The translations under genes and the position numbers were made by a program. A stretch of 64,000 nt of DNA from Nipponacmea schrenckii (taxonomy: Eukaryota > Mollusca > Gastropoda > Lottiidae). Below the pieces are notes generated by a model that saw only the letters and a list, made by a program, of their open reading frames with translations, did not search any database and had not been told where the DNA came from. Where the stretch lies: positions 17,608,001 through 17,672,000 of the forward strand of contig CM060200.1 in the NCBI GenBank assembly GCA_030562195.1, read 5' to 3'. Positions 11,990-22,600 of the stretch are shown one piece after another. Within the stretch, counting starts at the first letter, position 1; each line of letters starts with the position of its first letter.

Positions 11990-13890
11990 TTGCTCGTAAA
12001 CACACTACACGGTGTAATTCTTGACGGATTTAGATGAAATTTAATATGAGTGTTTATGATCACGCAAGGATGAACCCTATTGAAAATCAGCGAAATCGGA
12101 AAAAAATTAGTATGAGTTCGTGCCCTTGTTCTTGAATGGCTGGTAAACACTCTACAACGTGCAATTCTTGACCGATTTTGATGAAACTTGGTGTGAGAGT
12201 ATGTTATAACTCAAGGATAAACCCTATGGAAAATCAGCGAAATCGAAAAACATTTAGTATGAGTTATTGCCCTTGTTCTTGAAAACGCTTTCAATTTTAG
12301 CTTGTAAACATTCTTGAGAGAACAATTTTTAATGGATTTTAATGAAACTTGGCCTGAGTATTTGTTATCACCCAAGGATGAAGCCTATTGAAAACCAGTC
12401 AAATCGAAAAAAAATTAATATCAGTTATTGCCCTTGTTTTTGAAAACGCGTTCAATTTTTAGCTTGTAAACACTCTACAAAGCACAGTTATTGACCGATT
12501 TTGACGAAACTTGCTGAAATTGTTTAATATCACCCAAGAATGAACTCTTTTGAAAATAGCACATATCGAAATATATTTAATAGGAATTATTGCCTTTGTT
12601 CTATAAAATGTGTTGGATTTTTGCCTTGTAAACACTCTACAAGTCACAATTCTTGAGCGATTTTGACATAACTTGGCATGAGTATTTGTAATCACCTAAG
12701 GATGAACCCTATTGAAATTCAGTTAAATCGAAAAATATTTAGTATCAGTTATTGCCCTTGTGTTTGAAAACGCGTTCAATTTTAGCTTGTAAGCACTCTA
12801 GAAAGAACAATTCTTAATGGATTTTGATAAAACTTGGCTTGAGTATTTGTTTTTACCCAAGGATGAACCTTATTGAAAATCAAATAAATCGAAATATATT
12901 TAGTGTCAGTTATTGCCCTTGTGTTTGAAAACAGGTTTAACTTTTTAATAAATACTCTAGAAGGTACAATTCATGACCAATGTTGACAAAAACTCACTGA
13001 AATTGTTGGATATCGCAAGGGATGAGCCTAATTGAAAATTAAAATTATCAAAATATATCTAATATGAATTATTGCCCTTGTTCTTTTAAACGTGTTCGAT
13101 TTTTGTCTCGTAAACACTCTACATGGCACAATTCTTGATGGATTTCGATGAAACTTGGTGTGAGAGTGTGTTATAACTCAAGGATGAACCCTATTGATAA
13201 GCGAAATCGAAATTTTTTTTAGTATGAGTTACTGCCCTTGTTCTTGAAAACGCATTCAATTTTAGCTTGTAAACACTCTAGAAAGAACTATTCTTAATGG
13301 ATTTTGATTAACTTTGGCTTGAGTATTTGTTTTTACCCAAGGATGAACCCTATTATAAATCAAATAAATAGAAATATATTTAGTTAGAGGGGGGGAAACT
13401 ACTATCTCGTAGTTCCGGGAAAGCACGGGCCTAGGAATCAGACCTAATTTTTATTTCCTCGCACCGATCGGGATTCGAACCCACGGCACCTAGTCGCCTA
13501 GCAGACGACAGTCCAACTCGCTAACCACTGAGCCATTCACCACCCTAAACACTCTAGAAAGAACAATTTTGAATGGATTTTGATGAAGCTTGGCTTTAGT
13601 ATTTGTTTTCTCACAAGGATAAACCCTATTGAAAATCAGATAAATCGAAAAATATTCAGTGTCAGTTATTGGGCCTGTTTTCAAAATCGCTTTCAACTTT
13701 TGGCTTGTGAACACTCTAAACATTCATTTTTGACAAAACTCGCTGAAATTGTTTAATATCAACCAAGAATGAGCTTTATTAAGAATTAAAAATATCAAAA
13801 TATTATTAAGGGTGAACCCTATTGCAAATCATAAAAATACCGAAAAATATTTAATGAGTTGAGTTAGGTACAATTCTTGACAGTTTTTAA
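11990..13890. repeat. Tandem core repeats of about 155-165 bp
   Basis: Successive units share 'gtaaacactcta', 'acaattcttgac.gattttgatgaaacttgg', 'caaggatgaaccctattgaaaatca', 'aatcgaaaa' and 'ttattgcccttgt'. Later units are progressively degraded. One unit is interrupted by the SINE at 13388-13547. Confidence 0.85.
13388..13547 (-). mobile_element. tRNA-derived SINE inserted in the pearl-like array
   Basis: On the minus strand, a box A-like TGGCTCAGTGGTTAG (13521-13535) is followed at tRNA spacing by box B GGGTTCGAATCCC (13470-13482). A GC-richer body ends in a run of C/T. This is the head of a tRNA-related RNA polymerase III promoter. The surrounding sequence does not fold as a full cloverleaf, so it is a SINE head, not a tRNA gene. 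It interrupts a core repeat of the pearl-like element and is therefore younger than that array. Confidence 0.75.
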
Positions 13891-14028
13891 TGAAACTAGA
13901 GACCCTAGAAAAAAATATATGGTGGAAGGTTGAATATTTCATTCCACTTTTGTAACCTTACTGAAAAGTTTTTATTTGAAATAAATGCTGCCAGTGGGCG
14001 TATATTACCTTGCCTGGCAAGCTATCTT

Positions 14029-15377
14029 ATAGATTGCTGCACGGAGAAATCGTGTTTCTTCCGTCCTTACTGTTCATTTCTTGTTTTGGAGAAATATTCA
14101 TATTACATTGGTCCATATTTACTTATTGAGTTATATGTGGACTCAAAAGTCACTTTTATAGATAGGCCCCTAGCCTAGGCCACACATTTTATAGTTCCCA
14201 TCGTAGGGGCCTAGCACCTGATTCCACATGATTCCAAAACTTGCAAGAAGTGATGTTTCGAAAACTTGTTGTGAAATAGAGTAAGTTTACACGGTTCAGG
14301 TTAATAACTGAATATAGCTTGACTGTAATTTGCGTTCGTTTACAGGAGTAACTCATTGGCAAGGATGTAGACCTAATCTGTCCACTCAAGGCTAAGGTGT
14401 AACAAAATTTTTATGACCTCTTTGGACTGCCGTAAACACATGCCATTTATGGTAAATATTGTGTTAAATACTAAAACATTTTTTTTTTTAATTTACAATG
14501 ACATATGAATGTTTTATTCGGTAAATTATCACCGTTTACAGAAAAATATGTCAATAAAATATTTTTGGTGAATAATTTCGAAACTTTATAAACAAAACTT
14601 GTGAGACTTGCACCATCACATTGTCTGTATGTTTACATTGACGGTTTCCTGTTTGAAGGTAAATTTCTTTTATTTTCGAGATATTTATTTCCTTTTTATG
14701 CTGATTGTATTATTCCATGTACATCAAAGTTAAAGGATTGCATATTGTAACCTCATGTCAGTTTCCCGATCTTTCACATTTCATCAATGTTGACATTTTT
14801 CTTGAGAAATACCGATTGACTTGACGTTTCCCTTTAAATCATCAAATGCACTGAATGACCCCAGCTTTTTAGTCTGAAAATAAGACAAAATAACAAATCT
14901 CTAACAACAATAATTCTCCACAAATACACATACATAGCCTAATCCTTAAAAGATACACAGAAGGTAGCTCACACGTTATAGGTACATCACTCCAACGTTA
15001 GTTTTCCAATAATAGGCACCTATAAGCCACACTTCCTTGATTTTATGGCAAGTGCAACACATGGTAAAGAAAATGGCGGACAATATGGCGGCTCTTCTGT
15101 CTGTCTGACTAAAATGTACACTAATTCCACTGATTTCCAGAACACATACATCCATACACACAAGATTGAAGCTGGGAAGCTCTTCTCTTCGGTAGTACAA
15201 AATTGCCTTACACGGATTCAACGAGTATCGGTCACCAACTTTCACATCACGGTTCACATTTGTTGACACGAAGCTTCGTGCTCGATGCATCACATATCCT
15301 TGTGCATGGCAGTACAACCCAAACAGTTCATATTTTTACGCTGGAAAATAAGCGTTGAGAATAATTGATTAATTGAT
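14029..15377. other. No gene supported
   Basis: The stretch includes a minus-strand open frame of about 113 codons (14976-15317, e.g. VGDRYSLNPCKAILYYRREE) that I do not recognise. On the plus strand there is an 'aaaatggcgg' motif (about 15069) resembling a YY1-type promoter element. Neither is enough to call a gene. Confidence 0.25.
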
Positions 15378-15478
15378 GCATTTAAAAACAGACTGAAACA
15401 AAAACTTCATTTGAAAACATCAAAACCACACAGAAATCTTTGATGAAGTTTTTGTTTCAGTCAGTTTTTAAATGCATT
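15378..15478. repeat. Inverted repeat (short foldback)
   Basis: 'gcatttaaaaacagactgaa' and the following bases at 15378-15412 are mirrored, with a few mismatches, by 'gatgaagtttttgtttcagt' and following bases at 15441-15477. The spacer is about 30 bp. Confidence 0.7.
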
Positions 15479-15482
15479 CTGT

Positions 15483-15601
15483 TTTAGATTTAGAGGGGGT
15501 TTATTCGATATCTAACCATGCTTGAATCATTGCGGTCGAGGGTCTCTAATGGTATATTCAAGCATGGGTAAATATCGAATAAACCCCCTCTAAATCTAAA
15601 A
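15483..15601. repeat. Inverted repeat flanking the 245-bp duplication
   Basis: 'gttttagatttagagggggt' plus following bases (15483-15528) is the reverse complement of 15553-15601, which ends 'cccctctaaatctaaaac'. The right arm is also the start of the tandem 245-bp unit. Confidence 0.75.
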
Positions 15602-16036
15602 CGGAAAGTCGTTTATCGGAATTGTACCACAAATTATTATTTTGTTCCCGGACTCTTTTTTATGGATAATTTAGAACATGGGTTATTCGGTTTTTATGAC
15701 GTTAGGTGCAGTATGACGCACATAACAACAAACTGCACGTGCGCTATCGAATGAAAAAGAAGACATCCTTTTTATCATTAACATTAAGATTTAATGGTAT
15801 ATTCAAGCATGGGTAAATATCGAATAAACCCCCTCTAAATCTAAAACGGAAAGTCGTTTATCGGAATTGTACCACAAATTATTATTTTGTTCCCGGACTC
15901 TTTTTTATGGATAATTTAGAACATGGGTTATTCGGTTTTTATGACGTTAGGTGCAGTATGACGCACATAACAACAAACTGCACGTGCGCTATCGAATGAA
16001 AAAGAAGACATCCTTTTTATCATTAACATTAAGATT
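15547..16036. repeat. Two tandem copies of a 245-bp unit
   Basis: 15547-15791 and 15792-16036 are direct repeats that look identical by eye, each starting 'taatggtatattcaagcatg' and ending 'cattaacattaagattt'. The near-perfect identity implies a recent event or an assembly duplication. Confidence 0.9.
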
Positions 16037-16204
16037 TGTAACTAGTTCGCTGAAATTGCAAAGACATGATGTCAAATTGCTATAAAAAACCCATGTATTT
16101 GGACCAATCAGAAATCAGAATTTTTGTTATTTGTGGTACAATTCATTTTTGACACGTTTTAACTTTAATGGTGAATGGGTATCAATTATTGGCTGGATAA
16201 TATT

Positions 16205-16584
16205 ATAGGCTACCAAGATTCTAACGCAATATTGGGGTCAGATTTAGTATAAATTTTATCAAAAGGGGCTGTTGCAAGATCATTATTAAATAAACCTACA
16301 TCAAAATGTTTCATACTCCGGTAGTAAATATAAACATGCTTAGGTTTTGGAATATGTGCGCCTTTTTTATTCCAGGTAATACAAGTTGGGTAGTGATCAG
16401 ATAAACCATATACCGGGACATTAACTTCAGTTATATTACTTTCATTCAAAACAATAACATGATCAATGATAATGGGAGATGTTTTAGTTACTCGAGTAGG
16501 AACTTTTATAATTTGTTTTAAACTAGGCTATATAATGACAGTAAATTATTCCAATTTGAATTTTTTCCATTTGACACATCACTA
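16205..16584 (-). pseudogene. LINE endonuclease domain, downstream half
   Basis: Minus-strand reading gives an APE-type endonuclease C-terminal region: KVPTRVTKTSPIIIDHVIV, then VYGLSDHYPTCITW (the SDH motif of the catalytic core), then a linker. The upstream half of the same domain lies at 18658-18805, separated by the TTAA-flanked insertion. A frameshift occurs near 16520. The domain is otherwise contiguous once the insertion is discounted. Confidence 0.75.
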
Positions 16585-16771
16585 TTAAAGGATATGTGAA
16601 GAGATTTTCAAAAAAGGCTTGAAACCACCTATTTGAAAAGTAAAATCATTCATCTATCGATTGCAACCAATAAAAAAAATTAGAAATAATTCTAAAATAG
16701 CTAAAAATCCTTTTAAAAACACAGGTCTGAAATATGCAAAAATGAAAGGTCGCTTCCGTGACCTTTTGTAA

Positions 16772-16791
16772 ATGACGTCAGAGATGCCCAA
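16772..16791. promoter_or_regulatory. Subterminal inverted repeat with CRE palindrome, left copy
   Basis: ATGACGTCAGAGATGCCCAA lies 36 bp upstream of the THAP start codon. It is repeated, perfectly inverted, at 18440-18459 upstream of the opposite-strand exon. It contains TGACGTCA, the classical CREB/ATF site. I infer a shared promoter element. Confidence 0.6.
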
Positions 16792-16826
16792 TCTAATTCA
16801 CCCGCCATATTGTTTACATTGACGTT

Positions 16827-17192
16827 ATGCCGCAGTGTGTGGCCTATGGCTGTAATAATCGCGGAGGAAAGGGCTCTGGTGTTCATATGTTCCGCTTTCC
16901 TAAAGATGAACATCTTGTGAAAACTTGGATTGTCAAACTGAAGCGGAAGAATTTTTCCCCCACTAAATATTCCAGGCTGTGTTCCGATCATTTTGCAGAC
17001 GATGCGTATGACCGGAACCCAGTCTTACTAGCCCAATATGGATATGTGAACGCCAATCCAAAGCTCAAGGCAGGTGCCGTGCCAACCATTTTTCGTGAAC
17101 CACTTAGGCCTCATGCCAGCATTGACCAGAAAAACAAAAGAGGCGATCGTCGAAAAGGTGGAGGGGCTTTTGCCAAGAGGCAAAGGTTGCAG
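16827..17192 (+). CDS. THAP-type zinc-finger exon (transposon-encoded)
   Basis: The frame starts at ATG 16827 (gttATGcc) and runs 122 codons to a donor CAG|gtgagt at 17193. Residues 1-89 form a textbook THAP DNA-binding domain: C4, C9, then C52 and H55 (C-x4-C ... C-x2-H), conserved P25 and W34, and the AVPTIF box at 84-89. A basic, Lys/Arg/Gly-rich linker follows (KNKRGDRRKGG). THAP domains bind the ends of P- and Kolobok-type elements, and are also found in host factors derived from them. The location inside a TTAA-flanked element with inverted ends indicates a transposon origin. No downstream exon was identified within the 2 kb element, so the gene is probably truncated. Confidence 0.8.
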
Positions 17193-18160
17193 GTGAGTTT
17201 CAAAATTCTGACTTACACCTACGAATGTTGAAGATTGAACTGAAGAAGAAATGAGTAGGCCTAGATCTTATAAAGTAAAAGGAACGTACATGGGCTAAGT
17301 TAATCCGAGTTATCTGTGGCATAGTATTGTCAATTTTTTACGAATTTTTATATTTAGGCCTATTGACTAGGCCTATTCTAGGGTCAGAGATCCTTGCTCT
17401 AGCTTGGCTATCGTTTCAGTCGGATTCATGTCTCCCGAATCGGCTACGCACTTTTTGCCTATTTCCTCCCTTACGAATGGATGTCAGCAACAAATATGCA
17501 CATAAATCTATACTCCAACCCTTTATGGCCATTTTCATATAATAAAAATTGGTCTTACCTTCACAACGACCGTCCACTACCATTTTATGTAACGCCATTT
17601 ATTTGTGGCAGTGGCTCTTTTCCACAGCGTGGTAACATTTTATATTAGCACACAACAGCACACACACGCAGATTGCAAACGAAAGCAATTATCCCGCTAT
17701 ATAAGCCTAGTCGAGATTTCCACTGCAATATTACAATGATTTGATTTTAAAAGTGCCAGCTAGGTGTGAAAACGGTAGCCTAGTAGGCCTATTCAAATTA
17801 TCCTAAAGGCAGTAAAGCCAAAGGAGAAATTTCGAATATGCCTGATGCAATTTACGTAGGCCTACATTTCTGGTACTTCTGAAGGCTCTTTACAAATATT
17901 CAAGATCAAAATCAACCCATGAAAATGCCGACTGTACTCTTCTAACTTCAAAATTTTATGAAAATCGCAACAAGGCCTAGCCTAATTATATTTACCACGA
18001 CGTGGTTTTTAGCCACTGCACTGAACGGCAACTGTCGTAATGAAGATAAAAAAAAAAGAACCTATAGGCCTACTACGAATTTGAATCAGCAAAGGCCTCT
18101 TCCGATCAATTTTATTGTTGAGAGCCAATTTAAAAGAGTTTGTGAAAAGTTTTTGCCTAC
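17193..18160. other. Interior of the Kolobok-like element, no gene recognised
   Basis: No transposase motif was found. Short open frames on both strands lack recognisable domains. 'aggcct' is frequent here and may be a compositional signature of the element. Confidence 0.4.
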
Positions 18161-18357
18161 CATGTCGTATTTCCAAGACGGGGATCATCCTCTTCTTCCG
18201 TATCTGTGTCAAGTTCTGATGGATCGGAAGAATCCGACTGGGGGGAGTCTGAAAGCTTGGCAGTTTCGTCAGATATGGAGCGTTTTAATGGTTCGAATTG
18301 ATATGGCTTAATTTCTAATGACTCTATACCAGCTGATAAATCCTCCATTGCCCACAT
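18161..18357 (-). CDS. P2RX7 C-terminal-like first exon (transposon-borne)
   Basis: The minus-strand frame starts at ATG 18355-18357 and reads MWAMEDLSAGIESLEIKPYQ then FEPL. An acidic Ser/Asp/Glu-rich stretch follows, then RLGNTTW at residues 60-66. PYxFEP and an acidic stretch followed by RLGNTxW are what I associate with the start of proteins carrying the cysteine-rich C-terminal domain of P2X7 receptors, which in invertebrates often occurs without the channel. The exon appears to stop at a donor (ATG|gtaggc at about 18160) just before the expected Cys-rich part. It faces the THAP exon, and its promoter region carries the same CRE inverted repeat. The family assignment is from memory and moderately secure. 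Confidence 0.5.
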
Positions 18358-18439
18358 ATGATCAGAAATTAAAGCGCTAAACTCCCGAAGGTTATAATAA
18401 TATTAGCTAGGCTTAGTTCTCCATTTGTTTTTATTTTAG

Positions 18440-18459
18440 TTGGGCATCTCTGACGTCAT
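18440..18459. promoter_or_regulatory. Subterminal inverted repeat with CRE palindrome, right copy
   Basis: Perfect 20-bp reverse complement of 16772-16791, including the central CRE. It lies 83 bp upstream (minus strand) of the P2RX7-like start codon. A CACGTG E-box follows in 'cggtcacgtgatc'. Confidence 0.6.
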
Positions 18460-18657
18460 GCGGTCACGTGATCGCCTAGCTCATTAACGTTCGACTCATG
18501 CTAAAGAAGCCTACTTTGAAAGCCTTTTTTTCTACTCTAAACGTTTTTTGAAAAAAAAAAATTTGTTGGAATTGATAGATATGTTAGTTTACTTTTAAAA
18601 ATAAATGCTTTTGATCAAATTCAACGATTTTCATATTTCTTTTCACATATCCTTTAA

Positions 18658-18805
18658 TATCACCTAACACAATAATTTCTTTATTTTCGTTCCAAACCTT
18701 TTCAGTCATTTTAGCAAATGAGTCTAACCAGCATTTATTAGAATTCGGGTGCCTATAAATGCAACATATTAATAAGGGTTTAGGTTTAGTGAGATTTATT
18801 TAACT
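18658..18805 (-). pseudogene. LINE endonuclease domain, upstream half
   Basis: Minus-strand reading gives KPLLICCIYRHPNS, then a helix (DSFAKMTEKVWNENKEI) and IIVLGDI, the GDxN block of APE-type LINE endonucleases. It continues directly into 16584 and lower coordinates across the TTAA-flanked insertion. It ends near 18805, where family X sequence starts. Confidence 0.75.
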
Positions 18806-19648
18806 TTGAAGACTCTGTCACGTGACCTAATTAACATACGACAATATTTCTTGTATATTCTTAATGTGTGTCATCTTACCTTTCTAAACATATGTATCAC
18901 ACTTTATATTTTGATCAAAATTGCGGCTTTTGGAATTTGAAAATTTTAGATTGCTTTCTATAGTAATTTGGCGATGTCTATTTACCACCGACATTTAAAA
19001 AAAAACCGTTGAATATATCTCTTGATGGTATGATCGTAATTGCTTGAAAATTTGAATATTCACCATTGTGCAGGTCATAATAGATATAACAATATTTTGT
19101 GGATGGGCGTGGCACATCCGTGTGAGATTAAAATTTATTTAATTAACTTCGTTTGATTTGGCACCGTGCCCAATGTATTCATATCACCGAAACTGCAGTT
19201 GGTCCATCGTTCATTTCTTAAATAAAATATCGAATCAGAAGCCATTTTGAAATGTCCTATTTTTTTTAGAAAGTGTCATGGTGAATAAATTGTCCACGCA
19301 TTGTCTGGGGATTTTATTTCAGGTAACGATTCAATTTATAAAATGTTCGTTTTTCTTTGCTTTTTCGTTTTGTTTTTTGGGGTTTTTTTAATTGTTGCTC
19401 GAAAGGATTTTGATATTGAATATAGTTATTTCTGTAGTGCGAATTTCACTTTTGAGTTTTCAGCCATTCAATAATTGACATTTTACTACCGACTGCTACC
19501 TCTTTTTTTAATACCGAAAGTTATCAAATTATGCATCCGAACGTTAAATGTTTTCACTTTTCTTAAAACCACAATCTCTTTGAAATGCAACGTAACACCC
19601 CTGTGTCAAATGTGAGACGCACTGCATTGGTACCGTCCACGGTTCTAG
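18806..19648 (+). mobile_element. Helitron/Helentron-like family X, 3' fragment
   Basis: The copy starts with the shared block 'tctgtcacgtgacctaatta' (compare 35990 and 40020). It ends with the family terminus CGCACTGCATTGGTACCGTC-CAC-GGTTCTAG at 19648, followed by T. The hairpin (ACCGT/ACGG) next to a CTAG end is Helitron-like. Confidence 0.5.
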
Positions 19649-20696
19649 TCTTTTATTGTATTTACATGTCAAAATATATTTGATCAGTCAATACAATTAC
19701 CCAATAAGTGGTCAAAATCATACCGCTACAATTTTTTTTTTTTGTTGTTGTCAAATTTGATCATATGCAACATTTTACCAATTCAAAGAAAATGTCAAAA
19801 TATTCATTAAGATCTAATAAATAATACCAAGGTGAAATTAAAAACATGGTTTAATATCTTGTCCAATAAAGTCTTAATTAAAAATAAAAATCCTGAATTT
19901 TGTATGTTGCTGTGAATTTGTAGGACCATATTATACCACATGGACTGAGAGTCGGTAAGGCTTCTAAAACGGAGATTCAGTTACACCCCTCTCAAGAAAT
20001 GATGGAACTTTACAATAAATCACATGGGGTCAAAACGCTTCTAATCATAGGACTTACCACTTTTCTTAATCTGTACGATTGAACGAAAAACAAATATGAA
20101 ATCCAGATTTTTTTACCATAGCGTAGGGTTCCAAATCGGACTCTACACATGCGTAGAGGTACTATTACCATATAAATTCAAGCCAGTAAACTATCGCCAA
20201 TTAGTCACGTGACTAATACGTCATGGTGGAATGTCAACAAGCTATGAAACAGCTCGATATCATTTTCCCTGAAACTACTGATACCCTTCTATTTTCCCGC
20301 ACATTGACACCCTTACCTATTATATTTAGATTTCATTTCGTGCCTTCTTGTTTTTATTGTATATGAATAAGTTCTAACGTTTACAACGGTATAATCATTG
20401 CACATTACCGTGAAATACAAAAAACAAAAAACAAATCAAGAAATGAAATTGAAACGCCATGACAGTAGAGCTTCGCCATGGTTGTGGTAGTCGGAAAGAA
20501 TGAAAATTTATATATATTAATAGATGTTGTCAAGAGGATACTTGGTGGGGGCCAACTGAAACCCCGGGATCCCTCTGTGGCTTTTTAAAGGGAGGTGTTG
20601 CATAGGGCCTACATCTAACGATGTAGTAAGGAGTGAAAGTAGAATAGAAAGTTTCACTATCGAATGTCTTTCATTCATGAATTGAAAATAAGATAA
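19649..20696. other. No gene recognised; one perfect palindrome
   Basis: AT-rich intergenic sequence. The only notable item is the 18-bp palindrome at 20200-20217, listed separately. Confidence 0.4.
20200..20217. promoter_or_regulatory. 18-bp perfect palindrome with E-box core
   Basis: ATTAGTCACGTGACTAAT equals its own reverse complement and contains CACGTG, a bHLH-type site. It is followed closely by 'acgtcat'. Whether it is functional is unknown. Confidence 0.5.
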
Positions 20697-22172
20697 GATG
20701 ATTTATTGTACGTTACACCCTTGTAGGGCAGAATACAAACATATTTAAAACATACAATTACAATACAATAAGCCAACATATAAACAGGGTATCAGAAGGT
20801 GCTATATAAAATGATATATGTATAAGGAACATAAAGCCAAATGGAGTTTTATATCAATATAAAATGTAAGTTAATATGTAAAGAAACAAAGGTGTCAGAG
20901 AGAAAACAGTGAGCCAGCGACGATTCCATTCAGTTTGAGAATAAAAGCGTCTGGTAAATCAACGCTAAAACATCATTGTACAATTCAACAGTAGGGGTCG
21001 AGGACGCGTGAAAACCCACATGTTAGAGTTACTTCCCTTTATATTTTACAATTTGAAAATCGCTTGATGGAAGTATTAAGCGTTTTATAATTAACTAGAG
21101 ATGATTTTGTGGATTTATGCGATAATAGAGGGATTTTGATGTATTGTTATGACACAAGGTAAGACCACTGATGGATATATACTGTTATTGTCCAAATTTG
21201 AGTGAGCCTTTGAGAAATATTATTTAATATATGAGTTATTCAATTTTATCAAAAATAAAAAAAAAAAACATAATTTATCGGTTAATTTTTCTGTTTTATT
21301 TTCATTTTGAAGGTCTAAGGACTCACTAACCACTCTCTTTGATAAATTCGGACTACATAAATTTACTGGGACTACTCCTTTTAAAGACACTTGTTGGAAA
21401 CGATCAGATTGGCAGAAATATAATTTAGTGTCAATCACTCGAAGAAAAGGGCCATTATACCTGAAAACAGGAATTCAAAAATTTGATTAAAAGGAAATAA
21501 TAAAGCAAAATGAATAAGTGGGAAAAAGTATGACAATAATAACATCGAAGAATTGTTAATGAGCTTTGTCATTATCAGTCTATGCAGGGATGGTTTCTAG
21601 ATTCCCCTTTCTTTAAAGGCGTAAAATGTATAGGCAGCAACTGCCCTGGCTAGGTCTGATGTCATAGGGTCTAGAAGCAGTGCAATGAAAGTGGAATATT
21701 AAGTACAGATATTGGTGTTCTTAAGAACTTTTCACGTAGAGACTGGTATTTCGGCATACCAGTAGAAAATGGTGTTCATCCTCAACCCGTGACAGGTTGC
21801 ATTGTTGACAGATTCTCTTCTCCACAGGGATCTGTCTATAACGGCCTCTCTCAATCTCAAACCTATGTGTACTCAGTCGTAACTATGTTAAGGCTAATTT
21901 GTGTTTAGGATTATTAAAAAATTTAATGTAAGGAACAGTGGTTGAAAAGAAAGGTTTTACGGAGCCATAAGTTCTTAATTTACTGTTTGGAGCATTAATG
22001 GAGTTATTATACACAGAGCTAAAAGAATTTGGCAAGGGTTTTCTAATTTGTTTGGATGAGTTATTAAGGTTGATATCGAATGTAATCCAAATTTTGTTTA
22101 TGAAGACAAAGAGTCTAACACACTTCTTATGACTTATTGTTTGATCAGCTATCCATTGGGTCTGCCACTATT
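20697..22172 (-). pseudogene. LINE 3' end: decayed C-terminal zinc-knuckle domain and 3'UTR
   Basis: The minus-strand translation from about 22170 reads ISHKKCVRLFVFINKIWI, then KLRTYGSVKPFF, KHKLALT-stop-LRLSTHRFEIERGRY, then ICQQC and EDEHHFLLVC. The sequence (K-L-R-x-Y, RLSxH.xxIExGRY, CxxC...HxxxxC) is the conserved C-terminal zinc-binding domain seen in many invertebrate non-LTR retrotransposons. A TAG interrupts it at about 21888, and a frameshift follows FLLVC. The terminal MTSDLARAVAAYTFYAFKER then ends in a stop near 21603. About 900 bp of 3' untranslated sequence runs to an AATAAA (minus strand, 20702-20707) near 20697. The RT domain is absent, so it is 5'-truncated. Confidence 0.65.
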
Positions 22173-22429
22173 TATCCCCTCATAAAATACACCTCATCAC
22201 ACTTGTAAACATGCATTTAAACTCAAGCTGGTGGGATGAAGAATCCCTCCTGACAAATTTAGTTAACTACAAAATTATTTGTTATTATGATCATTGATAT
22301 TAAACCATCAGAATTTGACAATAAAAGAAATATTCAACAAATAATATAGAAACATATTCATATAAATTAAATCTTAAAAGATATACTTCCACACAATAAA
22401 TGAAAAGTAGGTAATTGATGTAAGACATA

Positions 22430-22600
22430 CATCGATTTTAATCATTGTTATCATAAGAATTTTTTTTCTATTGCAGTGCATTCTTGGTAAGCATTGCTTT
22501 GTTTTTGAAATGCCTAATTTTTTTAGAATTTTGCGCTCGTTTTTACTCTTAATAAGACAACTTGCTACAAAAAACCTGTAAGACAACAAGATGGTTCATA
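22430..22600 (-). mobile_element. Palindrome-bearing family Y copy (MITE-like)
   Basis: This is the reverse complement of the segment at about 4930-5080 and 6125-6275. Shared items are 'atcgat', 'gttatcataagaat', 'attgcagtgcattcttgg..gcattgctttgtt..gaaatgcctaat' and 'acgctcgttttta.tctta..agacaacttgctac'. The central cagtgcattc/gaacgcactg hairpin resembles the head of family X. Confidence 0.6.

Larger units (their letters stand above)
11895..14028. mobile_element. Pearl-like (HINE-type, non-autonomous Helitron-like) element
   Basis: The structure matches the oyster 'pearl' layout. It opens with a perfect 8-bp hairpin (ATACGCCC 11895-11902 with GGGCGTAT 11915-11922), followed by a (CCGT)n microsatellite and about a dozen tandem cores of roughly 155-165 bp. 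It closes with a hairpin terminus CTTGCCTGGCAAG at 14009-14021. Related right ends occur at about 25900-25930 and 32090-32130. No protein is encoded; short open frames inside are repeat by-products. Assignment to the pearl/HINE group is inferred from this architecture. Confidence 0.65.
16585..18657. mobile_element. Kolobok-like DNA transposon (2065 bp) with TTAA target duplication
   Basis: The element 16589-18653 is bounded by TTAA at 16585-16588 and 18654-18657. Its ends are inverted repeats: AGGATATGTGAA at the left and its complement TTCACATATCCT at the right, with similarity decaying after about 15 bp. It sits inside a LINE endonuclease reading frame, and the two LINE halves read on in frame when the element and one TTAA are ignored. 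This fixes the insertion boundaries and target site. It carries a THAP-domain first exon near the left end (plus) and a P2RX7-C-like first exon near the right end (minus), transcribed towards each other. No transposase core was found, so it is a non-autonomous or internally deleted copy. TTAA plus THAP suggests Kolobok; piggyBac also uses TTAA but lacks THAP. Confidence 0.75.

Noticed and set aside
11631..12150. Arg/Thr/Asp/Gly and Pro/Ser/Val repeat proteins on both strands
   Set aside because: Products of the (CCGT)n tract and the pearl-like cores; no coding features beyond the repeat.
13470..13535. tRNA gene on the minus strand
   Set aside because: A and B boxes are present, but there is no consistent acceptor stem and the sequence continues into a repeat body, so it is a SINE head.
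14976..15317. 113-codon minus-strand frame with several Cys
   Set aside because: No recognisable domain, splice partner or homologous copy in the window; kept only as an uncertain open frame.
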